A stretch of DNA of 64,000 nucleotides from Bacteroidales bacterium (GCA_015061185.1 SUWZ01000001.1:1-64000); one strand, 5' to 3'. Counted from the first letter of the stretch, positions 54,141-62,610 are shown. Program-made: numbers and translations. The notes: generated from the letters alone by a model not told the origin.

Positions 54141-56057
54141 TCACTCTTTTACTTTTTCCTTTCCTCTACTCAACAATTTAAACATATTCCGCAGATTCTT
54201 AGGATTATAGGGATTTTTTGCTTGTACTGAATAGGCATATTTTATCTCTTTCTTATATAATTGCTCTACAACAATAGGATCTATCTCTTCACAATAGTAT
54301 TCTCCATTCTTGCGAGACTCTATCTTTTCTCCTAAAACGACAAACGTAATGGGTAAAGATAAACTTGAAAATTCCTCTTTTAATTCTGAACCTATTTTTC
54401 TTAGTGATGCATACAATAATCGTATTGCCTCTCGAACTTTTTGCTCGTCTCTTAAAGAAGTATTCAGATTTGATATGATAGCTTGCCTATTGGGTACAAC
54501 CAACATAACTGAAAAATCCATACCGGTATTGGACAAAAAACATTGACTTATATAGGGCGAACGAAGATAAAATGCGACCTCAACCGGATGGGGTGAGAAT
54601 TTTTCACCCGTAGAATTTGTCATATAAGAGTGTTGAGCTCCATCAACAAATAAAAAACCATCCAAATCCATCAACCCCAACCACTTAGTAGAATACCACC
54701 CCGTATCTGATTTTGGGATGGGATTCTTAGTATCTTTTAAATCTGTTGTTACGATAGATTCGGATTGAATATATATTTCACCGATTTTCCCTGCAGACAA
54801 GGGTTTCTTATTTAACGGGTCAACTATTTTTAAACATGTATTGTGAAATGGCTTACCAGAAGAACCTAATTTATAACAATCATTTGTTTTGAAATTTAAT
54901 GATACCAACGAACTACTCATGACTGTCCCAAATCCTCTTAAAATAGGAATTCCTATCGACAAAAAAAACAGTTCCGTTTGCCTATCTAAAAAAGGTCCTC
55001 TTAAGATAAAATACTCAATATCACCTCCTAAAGCCTCTCTAATCTTCTTACATATTAAGGCATCCATAATCTTGGCAAATGGAGATAATACCCCCATTAA
55101 TTTGAAATCCCAATACCCTGAAGAGCGCAAAATAGTTGATTCCACCAACTTCATATATTTTTCCAATAACAATAAATAGAATTTACCATAATGTGCAATA
55201 ACCTCCTCTATCCTATTTTTAATTGTTTTAATTGCGGATAAAGATAAATAGACAAAATTAGGCCGAATATCATGTAAATCTCTGAAAAACGAATAACAAA
55301 AACAATCTACAGAAACTTTAGGTACAACAATGGTAGAACCATTAAACATAATCAACATCAACGAAATTTGGTGAACATATATATCACTCCATGGCAACAT
55401 CATGTAAGAGCGCTTCCACTCCCCTATTTGCATTAAAAATGACATTTGATCTACTTGTGTTATCAAATTTCGATGGGTATATAACACTCCTTCTTTTTTA
55501 GATTGAACATCTGCATAATATATCATCGCCACGTCGTCATAAGAGATGGAACGAATTAGTGTTGACAACTCATCATTCTTGGCTTCATATAAATCTCGAC
55601 CTAATGCATAAACTCTCTCAGAAGAGACTACATCAAACTCATTTCCGAAATACTCTGCTAATAGAATAATAAGATTAAGATTTGGAAGAGAATCTTTCAT
55701 TTTAGAAATTGGAGCATATAATTTTTCAGAAACTACTATACCTCTGCACTTAGAATGATGTAAACAAAGTTTCAACTCTTGCTCATCTGCCATTGATTGT
55801 GATATTGGAACAACTATTGCTTTGACACAAAATAAGGACAATTCTGCTACTAACCAATCTGTTCCACTATCAGCATACAACGCAACTTTATCTCCCGGCT
55901 TTATTCCAAGAGCCAATAAGCCAATAGAAAACTTTTTCACTCTATTATATACATCTTGGTATGAGAGTGAAAGATATTCGTTATTTTGTTTCTCCATTAT
56001 CATAGGATTACTTCCATACCTTGAAATACAATCCTCAAAAATTTCAATTATATTCAT
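54141..56057 (-). CDS. AMP-binding (acyl-CoA synthetase-like) protein with degenerate active-site motifs
   Basis: The 638 residues follow the layout of long-chain acyl-CoA synthetases: an N-terminal YQDVYNRVKKFSIGLLALGIKPGDKVALY segment (family TYxExxxxxxxxAxxLxxxGxxxGDxVA), THRNLITQ near 194-201, and DLDGFLFVDG late. However, the signature loops are lost. The usual YTSGTTGxPKG reads YYADVQSKKEG (residues 180-190), YGxTE reads FGTVM, the Asp of the TGD motif appears replaced in STKWLGLMDLDG, and GRxK reads GAQH. The frame is intact and has no stop, so the fold is probably kept while ATP binding and adenylation are probably weakened or lost. It may be a pseudoenzyme or a strongly diverged ligase; the substrate is unknown. 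It is divergent from mutS2, with 47 bp between starts. Confidence 0.75.
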   Translation of the reverse strand: MNIIEIFEDCISRYGSNPMIMEKQNNEYLSLSYQDVYNRVKKFSIGLLALGIKPGDKVALYADSGTDWLVAELSLFCVKAIVVPISQSMADEQELKLCLHHSKCRGIVVSEKLYAPISKMKDSLPNLNLIILLAEYFGNEFDVVSSERVYALGRDLYEAKNDELSTLIRSISYDDVAMIYYADVQSKKEGVLYTHRNLITQVDQMSFLMQIGEWKRSYMMLPWSDIYVHQISLMLIMFNGSTIVVPKVSVDCFCYSFFRDLHDIRPNFVYLSLSAIKTIKNRIEEVIAHYGKFYLLLLEKYMKLVESTILRSSGYWDFKLMGVLSPFAKIMDALICKKIREALGGDIEYFILRGPFLDRQTELFFLSIGIPILRGFGTVMSSSLVSLNFKTNDCYKLGSSGKPFHNTCLKIVDPLNKKPLSAGKIGEIYIQSESIVTTDLKDTKNPIPKSDTGWYSTKWLGLMDLDGFLFVDGAQHSYMTNSTGEKFSPHPVEVAFYLRSPYISQCFLSNTGMDFSVMLVVPNRQAIISNLNTSLRDEQKVREAIRLLYASLRKIGSELKEEFSSLSLPITFVVLGEKIESRKNGEYYCEEIDPIVVEQLYKKEIKYAYSVQAKNPYNPKNLRNMFKLLSRGKEKVKE

Positions 56058-56067
56058 AGATTTTAAT

Positions 56068-56075
56068 TATCTTTG
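56068..56075 (+). promoter_or_regulatory. Candidate -7 box of the mutS2 operon
   Basis: TATCTTTG fits TAnnTTTG and lies 29 bp before the mutS2 ATG, in the short divergent gap. The -33 box is poor: the nearest match is TTTC at 56042-56045, spacing 22, overlapping the start of the opposing gene. Confidence 0.5.
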
Positions 56076-56104
56076 TCCCACTCTATAACAACAGAGATTT
56101 AGAT

Positions 56105-58558
56105 ATGGTTTTCACTACTAACGTTGAAACAAAAATAGGATTTGATAAGATCCGACTGCTTTTAGTTAACAATTGTCTATCCCCTTTAGGAACAAAAAAG
56201 GTGGATGCAATTACCGTTTCAACTAATCACGAATGGATTCTTGAACAACTTAACCTAACAAATGAATTTGTAAAAATTCTTGTTAATGAAGAGGATTTTC
56301 CCATAGACTCATACTATGATATTCATGAAAGCCTATCTAAAATAGCAACAGAAGGTACTTTTATTGAAGTTCAAGAACTATTCAAATTAAGATGTTCCTT
56401 ACATACAATTGGAAAGATTGTTACCTTTTTTAATCAAAAAGAGGAGTGCGATTTCTTTTATCTAAAAAATCTATCCAGAGAGATTGACACTTTCCCTGCT
56501 ATTGTAAAATCAATTGACCATATTTTAGATAAATTTGGAGAAATAAAAGATAATGCCTCTCCGGAATTACAAAATATTAGAAGAAACATTGAAGAGGAAA
56601 AGAGTAGTATTTCACGGGCTATTCAGAAAATTTTACATCACGCAAAGTCGGAAGGCTATGTTGACCAAGATGTTAATCCGACTGTGAGAGATGGAAGATT
56701 GGTAATTCCCGTGCCTCCTGCTCACAAAAGAAAAATCAGAGGTATTGTTCATGACGAATCTGCGACAGGAAAAACTGTTTTTATTGAGCCGGACGTTGCT
56801 GTCGAAATAAACAATCGAATAAGGGAACTATTGGCGGATGAAAAACGAGAAATCATTAAAATTTTAACTCTGATAACCAATGAGATTCGTCCCTACTCAG
56901 ATCAACTAACAGAAGCTTTTGACTTTCTCGGCACAATCGATTTTATAAGAGCAAAAGCCCTATTGGCGGTTGAAACGAACTCAACATTGCCATCCATACA
57001 AGAACTTCCAATCATTGATTGGAGCGTTGCAATTCATCCAATATTATACCTAAATCATTTAAAAATAGGAAAAGAGGTTGTTCCTTTGGATATTAAACTA
57101 TGTAACGAGAACCGGATCTTGATTATTTCTGGTCCAAACGCCGGTGGAAAGTCGGTATGCCTGAAAACAGTTGGACTACTACAATTTATGATGCAAGCCG
57201 GACTATTAGTTCCAATGCATTCTTCAAGTAGAATGGGCATATTTCATGCTATTTTGATAGATATTGGAGATGAACAATCCATAGAAAACGATTTAAGCAC
57301 CTATAGTTCTCACTTAACTAACATGAAATATTTTGTTAGGAATTGTGATAATCGCTCTTTGCTACTAATTGATGAATTTGGAAGTGGAACAGAACCCAAT
57401 ATTGGAGGAGCAATTGCGGAATCGCTTCTCAACCATTTTAATCAAAAAAAAGCTTTTGGCGTAATAACAACTCACTACACAAACATTAAAAATTTCGCAG
57501 AAGAAAATGAGGGGATTATAAATGGAGCTATGTTGTATGACAGACATTTAATGCAACCTCTTTTTCGATTAGAAATAGGTAATCCGGGAAGTTCATTCGC
57601 CATTGAAATTGCGAGAAAAATAGGATTGCCTGAAAGCGTCATAGCCGAAGCAACAGAAAAGGCTGGAAAAGATCTTGTGGATATGGATAAGTATCTCCAA
57701 GATATTGTTCGCGACAAACGTTATTGGGAAGCGAAACGTCAAAATATCAGACAAAAAGAAAAACGTCTTGAAGAGATAACCGAAAAATATGAACAAGAAT
57801 TGACTCTTCTTGCCAAGGAAAAAAAGGAGGCAATGAAAGAGGCTAAACGAGAATCAAAACGGCTATTGGAACAAGCTAATTCAGCTATTGAAAATACAAT
57901 TCGGAAAATAAAAGAAGCGCAAGCAGAAAAGATTCAGACAAAAGAAGTTCGTAAAGAGTTTGAACAGTTTAAGGAAAATTTTGATTCTGAGGAAATGGAT
58001 GATACGGCTTTTAATAAAAGAATCGAAAGATTGCGCAAACTAAAAAAGGGGAAAGAAAAAACTTCCGGGAAAGAGGAAAAAGAATCAATAAAAATCGGCT
58101 CAACCGTCAGAGTAAAAGGTCAGGGGGGATATGGCCAAGTTATTGAAATAAAAAAAGATAATGTTGTGATTGCATTAGGACAATTTAAACTTCCTGCAAA
58201 ATTAAATCAACTTGAAATTGTCAGCAACAACAAAATAAAAAAAGAGAACCGGAATAAAAACTCCTATATCGTCTCTTCCACTATTGAAGATATAAGAGAA
58301 AGAAATTTAAATTTCAAGAGAGAAATAGACGTTAGAGGTATGCGAGGAGATGAAGCGTTACAAGCTGTAACCTATTTCATTGATGATGCTATAATCGTCA
58401 ACGTAGAGCAAGTCCGAATTTTACATGGAACCGGAACTGGAATATTACGAGAATTGATAAGGAAATACCTTAAAACCATACCGGCCGTTAGCTCCTTTGC
58501 AGACGAACATATTCAATTTGGAGGGGCAGGAATAACTGTAGTAAAATTTAAATGTTAG
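56105..58558 (+). CDS. mutS2: MutS2 family DNA-binding ATPase/endonuclease
   Basis: An 817-residue MutS-like ATPase with a C-terminal Smr nuclease domain. MutS2 proteins act in recombination control and in rescue of collided ribosomes, not in classical mismatch repair. The N-terminal coiled/clamp region is followed by Walker A SGPNAGGKSVCLKT (near residue 342), a Walker B-type LLLIDEFGSGTEP and ITTHYTNIKNFA. A long charged coiled coil covers about residues 540-660 and the Smr domain about 739-817 (EIDVRGMRGDEAL, RILHGTGTGILRELIRKYL). In many Smr domains the first motif is LDLRG; here it is IDVRG. The length is normal. The PorT-like barrel gene starts 21 bp downstream and probably shares the transcript. 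Confidence 0.94.
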   Translation: MVFTTNVETKIGFDKIRLLLVNNCLSPLGTKKVDAITVSTNHEWILEQLNLTNEFVKILVNEEDFPIDSYYDIHESLSKIATEGTFIEVQELFKLRCSLHTIGKIVTFFNQKEECDFFYLKNLSREIDTFPAIVKSIDHILDKFGEIKDNASPELQNIRRNIEEEKSSISRAIQKILHHAKSEGYVDQDVNPTVRDGRLVIPVPPAHKRKIRGIVHDESATGKTVFIEPDVAVEINNRIRELLADEKREIIKILTLITNEIRPYSDQLTEAFDFLGTIDFIRAKALLAVETNSTLPSIQELPIIDWSVAIHPILYLNHLKIGKEVVPLDIKLCNENRILIISGPNAGGKSVCLKTVGLLQFMMQAGLLVPMHSSSRMGIFHAILIDIGDEQSIENDLSTYSSHLTNMKYFVRNCDNRSLLLIDEFGSGTEPNIGGAIAESLLNHFNQKKAFGVITTHYTNIKNFAEENEGIINGAMLYDRHLMQPLFRLEIGNPGSSFAIEIARKIGLPESVIAEATEKAGKDLVDMDKYLQDIVRDKRYWEAKRQNIRQKEKRLEEITEKYEQELTLLAKEKKEAMKEAKRESKRLLEQANSAIENTIRKIKEAQAEKIQTKEVRKEFEQFKENFDSEEMDDTAFNKRIERLRKLKKGKEKTSGKEEKESIKIGSTVRVKGQGGYGQVIEIKKDNVVIALGQFKLPAKLNQLEIVSNNKIKKENRNKNSYIVSSTIEDIRERNLNFKREIDVRGMRGDEALQAVTYFIDDAIIVNVEQVRILHGTGTGILRELIRKYLKTIPAVSSFADEHIQFGGAGITVVKFKC

Positions 58559-58579
58559 TATAAATTTAATAAGAAAAAA

Positions 58580-59275
58580 ATGAAAAAAATTTTATTGTTA
58601 ATCGCATTACTTTGCGGGACATTTATTACAGTCTCTGCAGAAGAAAATAGTTATTACAAATCAAAAAAAACTGTTCAATTTGGGTTTGATTTTGGAATTG
58701 GATATGCAGACCAGTGGGGAAATGCCTATGATCCGTACGGGAAAAGTGGGTTATTGGGATTTACTTTTGGAGTAGATTTAGATGTTAATTTTGGAAAATA
58801 CTCATTCGTAGAAGTTGGAATGGCCTTTACAAGAAAAGGATGTAAATTCGAAGGTAATGAATGGATTAAAGATGGAGGACCTTGGCAAATTTATGATAAT
58901 GAGAGTTGTAAAGCAAATCTGTTTTACTTAGAATGGCCGGTAATGTATGGTCTATCAATTCCCTTAGAAGGTGATATTGCATGGAAATTAATGGTTGGAC
59001 CCTACTTCGCTTGCGGTGTTGCAGGAGACAGAAAATTCAACTACGTTGAGCAAGGAGAACGTTTAAGTTTAATTAGCACCTTCTCAGAGGATAACGATTA
59101 TGGATACAGACGATTTGATGTTGGAGGAAAAATCCAAACCGGTGTAGAAGTAAATAAACTGTCATTTATGGTTGCATACCAAATGGGATTCTTTGACACT
59201 TTATTCTCTAATCAATACCACGAAATGAAAGCAAGAAATAACAGCATAATGGCAATTGTTTCTTTTAGATACTAA
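58580..59275 (+). CDS. PorT-like outer membrane beta-barrel protein, second copy
   Basis: 231 residues with signal peptide MKKILLLIALLCGTFITVSA, alternating beta strands and a C-terminal aromatic strand (IMAIVSFRY). The order FGFDFGIGYA, FGVDLDVNFG, YLEWPVMYGLSIPL, WKLMVGPYFACG and VGGKIQTGVEVNKLSF matches the small PorT/OMP_b-brl_2 barrels and parallels the protein at 223-897. It follows mutS2 by 21 bp. A role in the envelope is clear, and a role in type IX secretion is only possible. No DNA-level similarity to the first copy is obvious, so the two are old paralogues. Confidence 0.75.
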   Translation: MKKILLLIALLCGTFITVSAEENSYYKSKKTVQFGFDFGIGYADQWGNAYDPYGKSGLLGFTFGVDLDVNFGKYSFVEVGMAFTRKGCKFEGNEWIKDGGPWQIYDNESCKANLFYLEWPVMYGLSIPLEGDIAWKLMVGPYFACGVAGDRKFNYVEQGERLSLISTFSEDNDYGYRRFDVGGKIQTGVEVNKLSFMVAYQMGFFDTLFSNQYHEMKARNNSIMAIVSFRY

Positions 59276-59310
59276 TCAATTTAGGCTTGTAAATGGTAAT
59301 TTCTAAAGGT

Positions 59311-59393
59311 GGGTTCTATAAATTCAAAAAGTACTGGAAAGTTCGCCGCTTGATTTATTTTTTTTAATTATAAACGGTGAATTTATAGAACTC
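59311..59393. repeat. Inverted repeat, copy 2 of the TTCTATAAATT family
   Basis: GGGTTCTATAAATTCA (59311-59326) and TGAATTTATAGAACTC (59378-59393) match as inverted arms at 15 of 16 positions around a 51-bp spacer. Two further partial copies lie beyond: TCTATAAATT (59395-59404) and AATTTATAGGAA (59469-59480). This fills most of the 267-bp gap between the barrel gene and the DUF721 gene. There is no clear T-tract and no target duplication. Confidence 0.6.
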
Positions 59394-59542
59394 ATCTATA
59401 AATTAGAAGTCAAGATAAAATCTTTTTCAAGTTTCCGCAAAACCGGAATTTTAAATTCTCACCATCACAATTTATAGGAATTACCTGTAAATCAACATTA
59501 TCTCAAAATTGCAAAGAATAGACTCACCGCACAAACAACGTC

Positions 59543-59833
59543 ATGAAAAGAACTGATTTTCAGCCAATAAAAGAAATCTTAAAAGATATTCTGAAGGAAG
59601 AGCGATTCCGAAGCAAATTAGGAGAAGCCCAAATTATTGAACATTGGGAAATTGCAGTAGGAGCAACAATAGGAAAAGAGACAGAACGAATCTTTATTAA
59701 GAACCGAAAACTCTTTGTAAAAATAGGTTCTCCCATGGCAAAAAACGACCTTTTATACAGAAGAAAAGAATTAATCAAAACACTTAACAATCACGTCAAT
59801 GACTCAATCATAGACGACATAATTTTTATATAA
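59543..59833 (+). CDS. DUF721 family protein
   Basis: A 96-residue cytoplasmic protein of the DUF721 family. It shows the typical pattern: an N-terminal helix (IKEILKDILKE), IIEHWEIAVGATIGKETERIFIKNRKLFVKIGSP, then a short ELIKTLNNHV helix. DciA, a DUF721 relative, loads the replicative helicase in many bacteria. Short Bacteroidetes members are related, but their role is not settled. It sits one base before the thioesterase start (stop at 59831-59833, ATG at 59835), so the two are translationally linked. Confidence 0.85.
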   Translation: MKRTDFQPIKEILKDILKEERFRSKLGEAQIIEHWEIAVGATIGKETERIFIKNRKLFVKIGSPMAKNDLLYRRKELIKTLNNHVNDSIIDDIIFI

Positions 59834-59834
59834 A

Positions 59835-60281
59835 ATGGACCATACTCTATTGGATATCAATCAAATTGAATTTAACCACCAACAAGCTATACAAATTCGC
59901 TTTAACGATGTGGATGTAATCGGACACGTAAATAATGCCGTTCAACTGAGTTATTTTGATTTAGGTAAAGTAAAATATTTTGAAGCCTTGAAAAACCAAG
60001 TGATAGATTGGAATGGAGCCGAATTGGTCATCGTAAACCTCAATGTCGATTTCGTGCAACCCATATTCATGAATGACGCCATCGTTGTAAAGACAAAAAT
60101 TTACGAGATTGGCAATAAAAGTGTTAAATTGGTTCAAGTATTATACGATGAAAATACCGAATCTGTTAAATCAGTTTGTAGAACAATCATGTGCGGATTT
60201 GATCCTAAAACCAACACTTCATTACAAATATCTAAAGAATGGAGAGATTTAATTTACAATTACGAAAAATTTCATCCTTAA
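59835..60281 (+). CDS. Acyl-CoA thioesterase, hotdog fold (YbgC/FadM-like)
   Basis: 148 residues forming one hotdog domain. QIRFNDVDVIGHVNNAVQLSYFDLGKVKYFEAL is the 4-hydroxybenzoyl-CoA thioesterase-type active-site segment, with the likely catalytic Asp in NDVDVIGHVNN. The rest (LVIVNLNVDFVQPIFMNDAIVVKTKIYEIG) is the central sheet. It would hydrolyse an acyl-CoA or acyl-ACP in the cytoplasm; chain length and substrate cannot be read from sequence. It follows the DUF721 gene with a 1-bp gap. A 420-bp non-coding stretch follows. Confidence 0.87.
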   Translation: MDHTLLDINQIEFNHQQAIQIRFNDVDVIGHVNNAVQLSYFDLGKVKYFEALKNQVIDWNGAELVIVNLNVDFVQPIFMNDAIVVKTKIYEIGNKSVKLVQVLYDENTESVKSVCRTIMCGFDPKTNTSLQISKEWRDLIYNYEKFHP

Positions 60282-60323
60282 ACAAATCCATCATTTGAAA
60301 GAAGTAAAAATAGACTTTAGGCA

Positions 60324-60580
60324 GGTTCTATAAATTAGATCGAGTTGATTTTGAAGAGTATTTTGCTTAGGTTGATTGCATTCTTGAACATATTCGTAAA
60401 GTCCAATGAGCAAAGTGAAACTTGTTTCTACTTTGCCATGACGAGAAAAGGAACACGCACGTAAACGGAACGATACGGACATCAAAACTAAAAGAGTATA
60501 AACCAGATGAGTAAAATAAATTCAAAAGCATCCGAAACCGAATTTATAATCCGTAAATAGAAAATCGTAATTTATAGAAG
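60324..60580. repeat. Copy 3 of the TTCTATAAATT family, widely spaced
   Basis: GGTTCTATAAATTAGA (60324-60339) and AATTTATAGAAG (60569-60580) form an 11-bp inverted match (TTCTATAAATT) enclosing about 230 bp. Another partial AATTTATAAT lies near 60541. The 60282-60701 gap otherwise holds only the promoter at 60653-60684; no gene was recognised. Confidence 0.45.
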
Positions 60581-60652
60581 TTGCTTTAAAAGAGTGATAA
60601 ACTTAAAATAGAATAAAATATTGTGTGAAAAAATAAAAAAAAAGCGAACTTT

Positions 60653-60684
60653 TTTGGAAATAAAGAAAACGAAGCATATATTTG
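60653..60684 (+). promoter_or_regulatory. Bacteroidetes-type promoter of the sorting-domain mini-protein
   Basis: TTTG (60653-60656), 20 bp, TATATTTG (60677-60684) is a full match to the -33/-7 pattern. It places transcription start near 60691, just before the ATG at 60702, and so excludes the longer reading from 60621. Confidence 0.75.
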
Positions 60685-60701
60685 CCATCAATAAAAACTT
60701 T

Positions 60702-61025
60702 ATGAAACAAATATATACGTTCATATTATTATTTGCATTGGCAGTCACCTCAAATTTCACTCTTTTAGCACAAGAGATGGGGCAACAAGATGTGGAGATA
60801 AATTCTACAAACAAGGATTTATCTATCACTATTGGAGTGTACAATAATATACTATACATCCTCAATGCCAAAGAAAATGAAAAGGTGGACATTATGAATA
60901 TGTTAGGAGAAAACGTCCTTTCTTATCTCATAAAATCCCAAGAAGAACGGATTCAACTCGATTTAAAGAAAGGATTCTATGTCGTAAAAGTTAACGACAA
61001 AGTGCAACGAATCGTCATAAAGTAA
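60702..61025 (+). CDS. Short secreted protein consisting almost only of a type A T9SS sorting domain
   Basis: 107 residues from the ATG at 60702; a frame-extended start at 60621 would lie upstream of the promoter. The signal peptide MKQIYTFILLFALAVTSNF...LLA is probably cut before Gln25. The remaining ~83 residues end in a domain like the type A Por-secretion C-terminal sorting domain: VYNNILYILNAKENEKVDIM, NMLGENVLSY, LDLKKGFYVVKV and the basic end QRIVIK. There is almost no cargo before it. It might be a stand-alone surface-anchored peptide comparable to sorting-domain-only proteins such as PorA, or a remnant of a longer protein. The DUF4105 gene begins 14 bp after its stop, so the two are probably one operon. 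Confidence 0.7.
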   Translation: MKQIYTFILLFALAVTSNFTLLAQEMGQQDVEINSTNKDLSITIGVYNNILYILNAKENEKVDIMNMLGENVLSYLIKSQEERIQLDLKKGFYVVKVNDKVQRIVIK

Positions 61026-61038
61026 TTTGGTTCCAACT

Positions 61039-62193
61039 ATGAAACGAATTATTATTCTACTTCTTTCCTTTTTTACCATAGTAAGTTTTGTCGAAGCAAA
61101 AACTCAAGTTAGTCTGTTAACAAGTACAGCATGCAATAATGCTATTTATACCGTATGGGGGCACTCTGCCATACGGGTAAAAACAGAACAAGACGACAAA
61201 GTATATAATTATGGGGTATTCTCCTTTGGGGAAGGATTTCTATATAATTTTGTCACAGGACAAACCGATTATAAAGTAGATTGCAACGAGGAAATTTGGA
61301 GTTCAATACGAAGTGCACAGAGAAAAAATGTATATTTGTATGAACAGATATTAAACCTTTCCGAAGAAGAAGCTAATGAAATTGCAAAAAACTTAGAAAT
61401 AAATAGTCGTCCGGAAAATTGTTACTACCGCTACAACTTTTTCTACGACAACTGTGCCACTCGACCAAGAAAGATGATTGAGAAAACTATAAAAAACATA
61501 GAATATCCAATATTTAACAATCAGAAAACTTATCGAAATATCATTCATGAACTAACAGCAGGCCTTCCATGGTTTACTGTAGGAATTGACTTATGTTTAG
61601 GAAGAGAAACAGATAAAGTTGTTAGCGATAGTTTAATGATGTTTCTTCCAATTGAATTACATAAAGCGATGGAACAAGCAACAAGAATAGATAGTTCAGG
61701 CAACAAGGTTCCGATAATAACAAATAGTCTTATAAGAGTAACTCCTGAAGAAAAAACGATTGATAAAAATAACTACTCCCCTACCTTAATACTATTCGTT
61801 GTATCGTTTGTACTTATAACGCTAATCATTATAGGTTACAGAAGGTGGAATCAAAGACCTATGGATATACTTTTATTTGGTATATATGGAATTGTTGGCT
61901 CTCTAATCTTTTTTCTTACATTCTTTTCAGAGCATCCTTGCACATCTCTAAATTTTAATCTTCTTTGGTGCAACCCTTTACAGCTTATCTTTGCAATATT
62001 GGTACCATTTAAGAAATTTAGAATTTTGGGAATAAAGTACCAATATTTTAATTTAGCCACTATAACAATAGCATTGATTATAGGAATTTTCAACATACAA
62101 GTATTTCATATAACTTTTTATCCACTTATGATATTGATGGTCATACAATCCATTTCATACATAAAAAGGAATGGAGAAAAACAATTAAGGTAA
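61039..62193 (+). CDS. DUF4105 domain membrane protein
   Basis: I use the ATG at 61039 (384 residues); a TTG four codons earlier is also in frame but would cut into the gap after the previous gene. The signal peptide is MKRIIILLLSFFTIVSFVEA. An N-terminal exported domain follows with CNNAIYTVWGHSAIRV, YNYGVFSFGEGFLYNFVTGQTDY, YRYNFFYDNCATRPR and LPWFTVGIDLCLGRETDK, all typical of DUF4105 (Lnb N-terminal). The conserved His in WGHSA and Cys in FYDNCATRPR suggest a cysteine-peptidase-like or related active site, which is inference. Four or five membrane helices fill the last ~130 residues. The domain is common and uncharacterised in Bacteroidetes; no substrate is claimed. Confidence 0.85.
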   Translation: MKRIIILLLSFFTIVSFVEAKTQVSLLTSTACNNAIYTVWGHSAIRVKTEQDDKVYNYGVFSFGEGFLYNFVTGQTDYKVDCNEEIWSSIRSAQRKNVYLYEQILNLSEEEANEIAKNLEINSRPENCYYRYNFFYDNCATRPRKMIEKTIKNIEYPIFNNQKTYRNIIHELTAGLPWFTVGIDLCLGRETDKVVSDSLMMFLPIELHKAMEQATRIDSSGNKVPIITNSLIRVTPEEKTIDKNNYSPTLILFVVSFVLITLIIIGYRRWNQRPMDILLFGIYGIVGSLIFFLTFFSEHPCTSLNFNLLWCNPLQLIFAILVPFKKFRILGIKYQYFNLATITIALIIGIFNIQVFHITFYPLMILMVIQSISYIKRNGEKQLR

Positions 62194-62290
62194 AGCAAAC
62201 TTCAAAGAAGAAAAAAGAGACTATACAGATTATTTTTCAACAAGTAATATTTTTTTTAAAAAAAAGTATTCCATTATTAAATAAAAAATT

Positions 62291-62298
62291 TAAATTTG
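62291..62298 (+). promoter_or_regulatory. Candidate -7 box before the tiny lipoproteins
   Basis: TAAATTTG fits TAnnTTTG; no good -33 box is seen 19-21 bp upstream. It would give a leader of about 175 nt that contains the structured element at 62348-62418. Confidence 0.4.
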
Positions 62299-62347
62299 CA
62301 GTGGAATATTAGATATAGAAGAAATTTCTATTGTTCAAACAACAACA

Positions 62348-62418
62348 TGTAAATATCGAAGATGAATTTACTATAAAGAGAATTGAAAACTGGCATCGTT
62401 ATAGTAATGATATTTACA
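62348..62418 (+). promoter_or_regulatory. Candidate structured 5' leader RNA
   Basis: Two nested perfect inverted repeats make one long hairpin. A 10-bp lower stem pairs TGTAAATATC (62348-62357) with GATATTTACA (62409-62418). A 10/1-nt asymmetric internal loop follows, then a 9-bp upper stem pairing TTACTATAA (62368-62376) with TTATAGTAA (62399-62407), and a 22-nt apical loop. It sits between a -7 box and the first lipoprotein ORF. A small AGGG-GTGA-CCCT hairpin with a GNRA-type loop follows near 62443-62454. I do not recognise it as a known riboswitch. Confidence 0.45.
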
Positions 62419-62480
62419 GACAGAATAAGAAATTAACAAAATTAGGGGTGACCCTTTAAACTTAATACACTTAGAAAAAT

Positions 62481-62609
62481 ATGAAATTAGTAAAGGTAAT
62501 TATTGCAGCCACTATGTTATTAGCACTTATGGGCTCATGCAAACAACAGTTATGTCCGGGTTACGGAGAGTTAAATAACGAAACTCAACAAGTTGAAGAA
62601 AGAGCATAA
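62481..62609 (+). CDS. Small lipoprotein, 42 aa
   Basis: The ORF encodes a lysine-containing n-region and hydrophobic core (MKLVKVIIAATMLLALMGSC) with lipobox LMGSC, so Cys20 would be lipidated. That leaves a 23-residue mature peptide with CPGYGELNNETQQ and an acidic tail. The clear signal and lipobox, the downstream ORF one base after the stop and the structured leader argue for a real gene. Function unknown; CPxYG-containing tiny lipoproteins appear to occur in other Bacteroidetes, but I cannot name a family. Confidence 0.65.
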   Translation: MKLVKVIIAATMLLALMGSCKQQLCPGYGELNNETQQVEERA

Positions 62610-62610
62610 T

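Noticed and set aside
60621-60701. Upstream extension of the sorting-domain protein to 60621
   Set aside because: It would overlap the consensus promoter and put 27 charged residues before a good signal peptide.
61027-61038. TTG start for the DUF4105 gene
   Set aside because: An ATG four codons later begins a standard signal peptide and leaves normal spacing after the previous stop.
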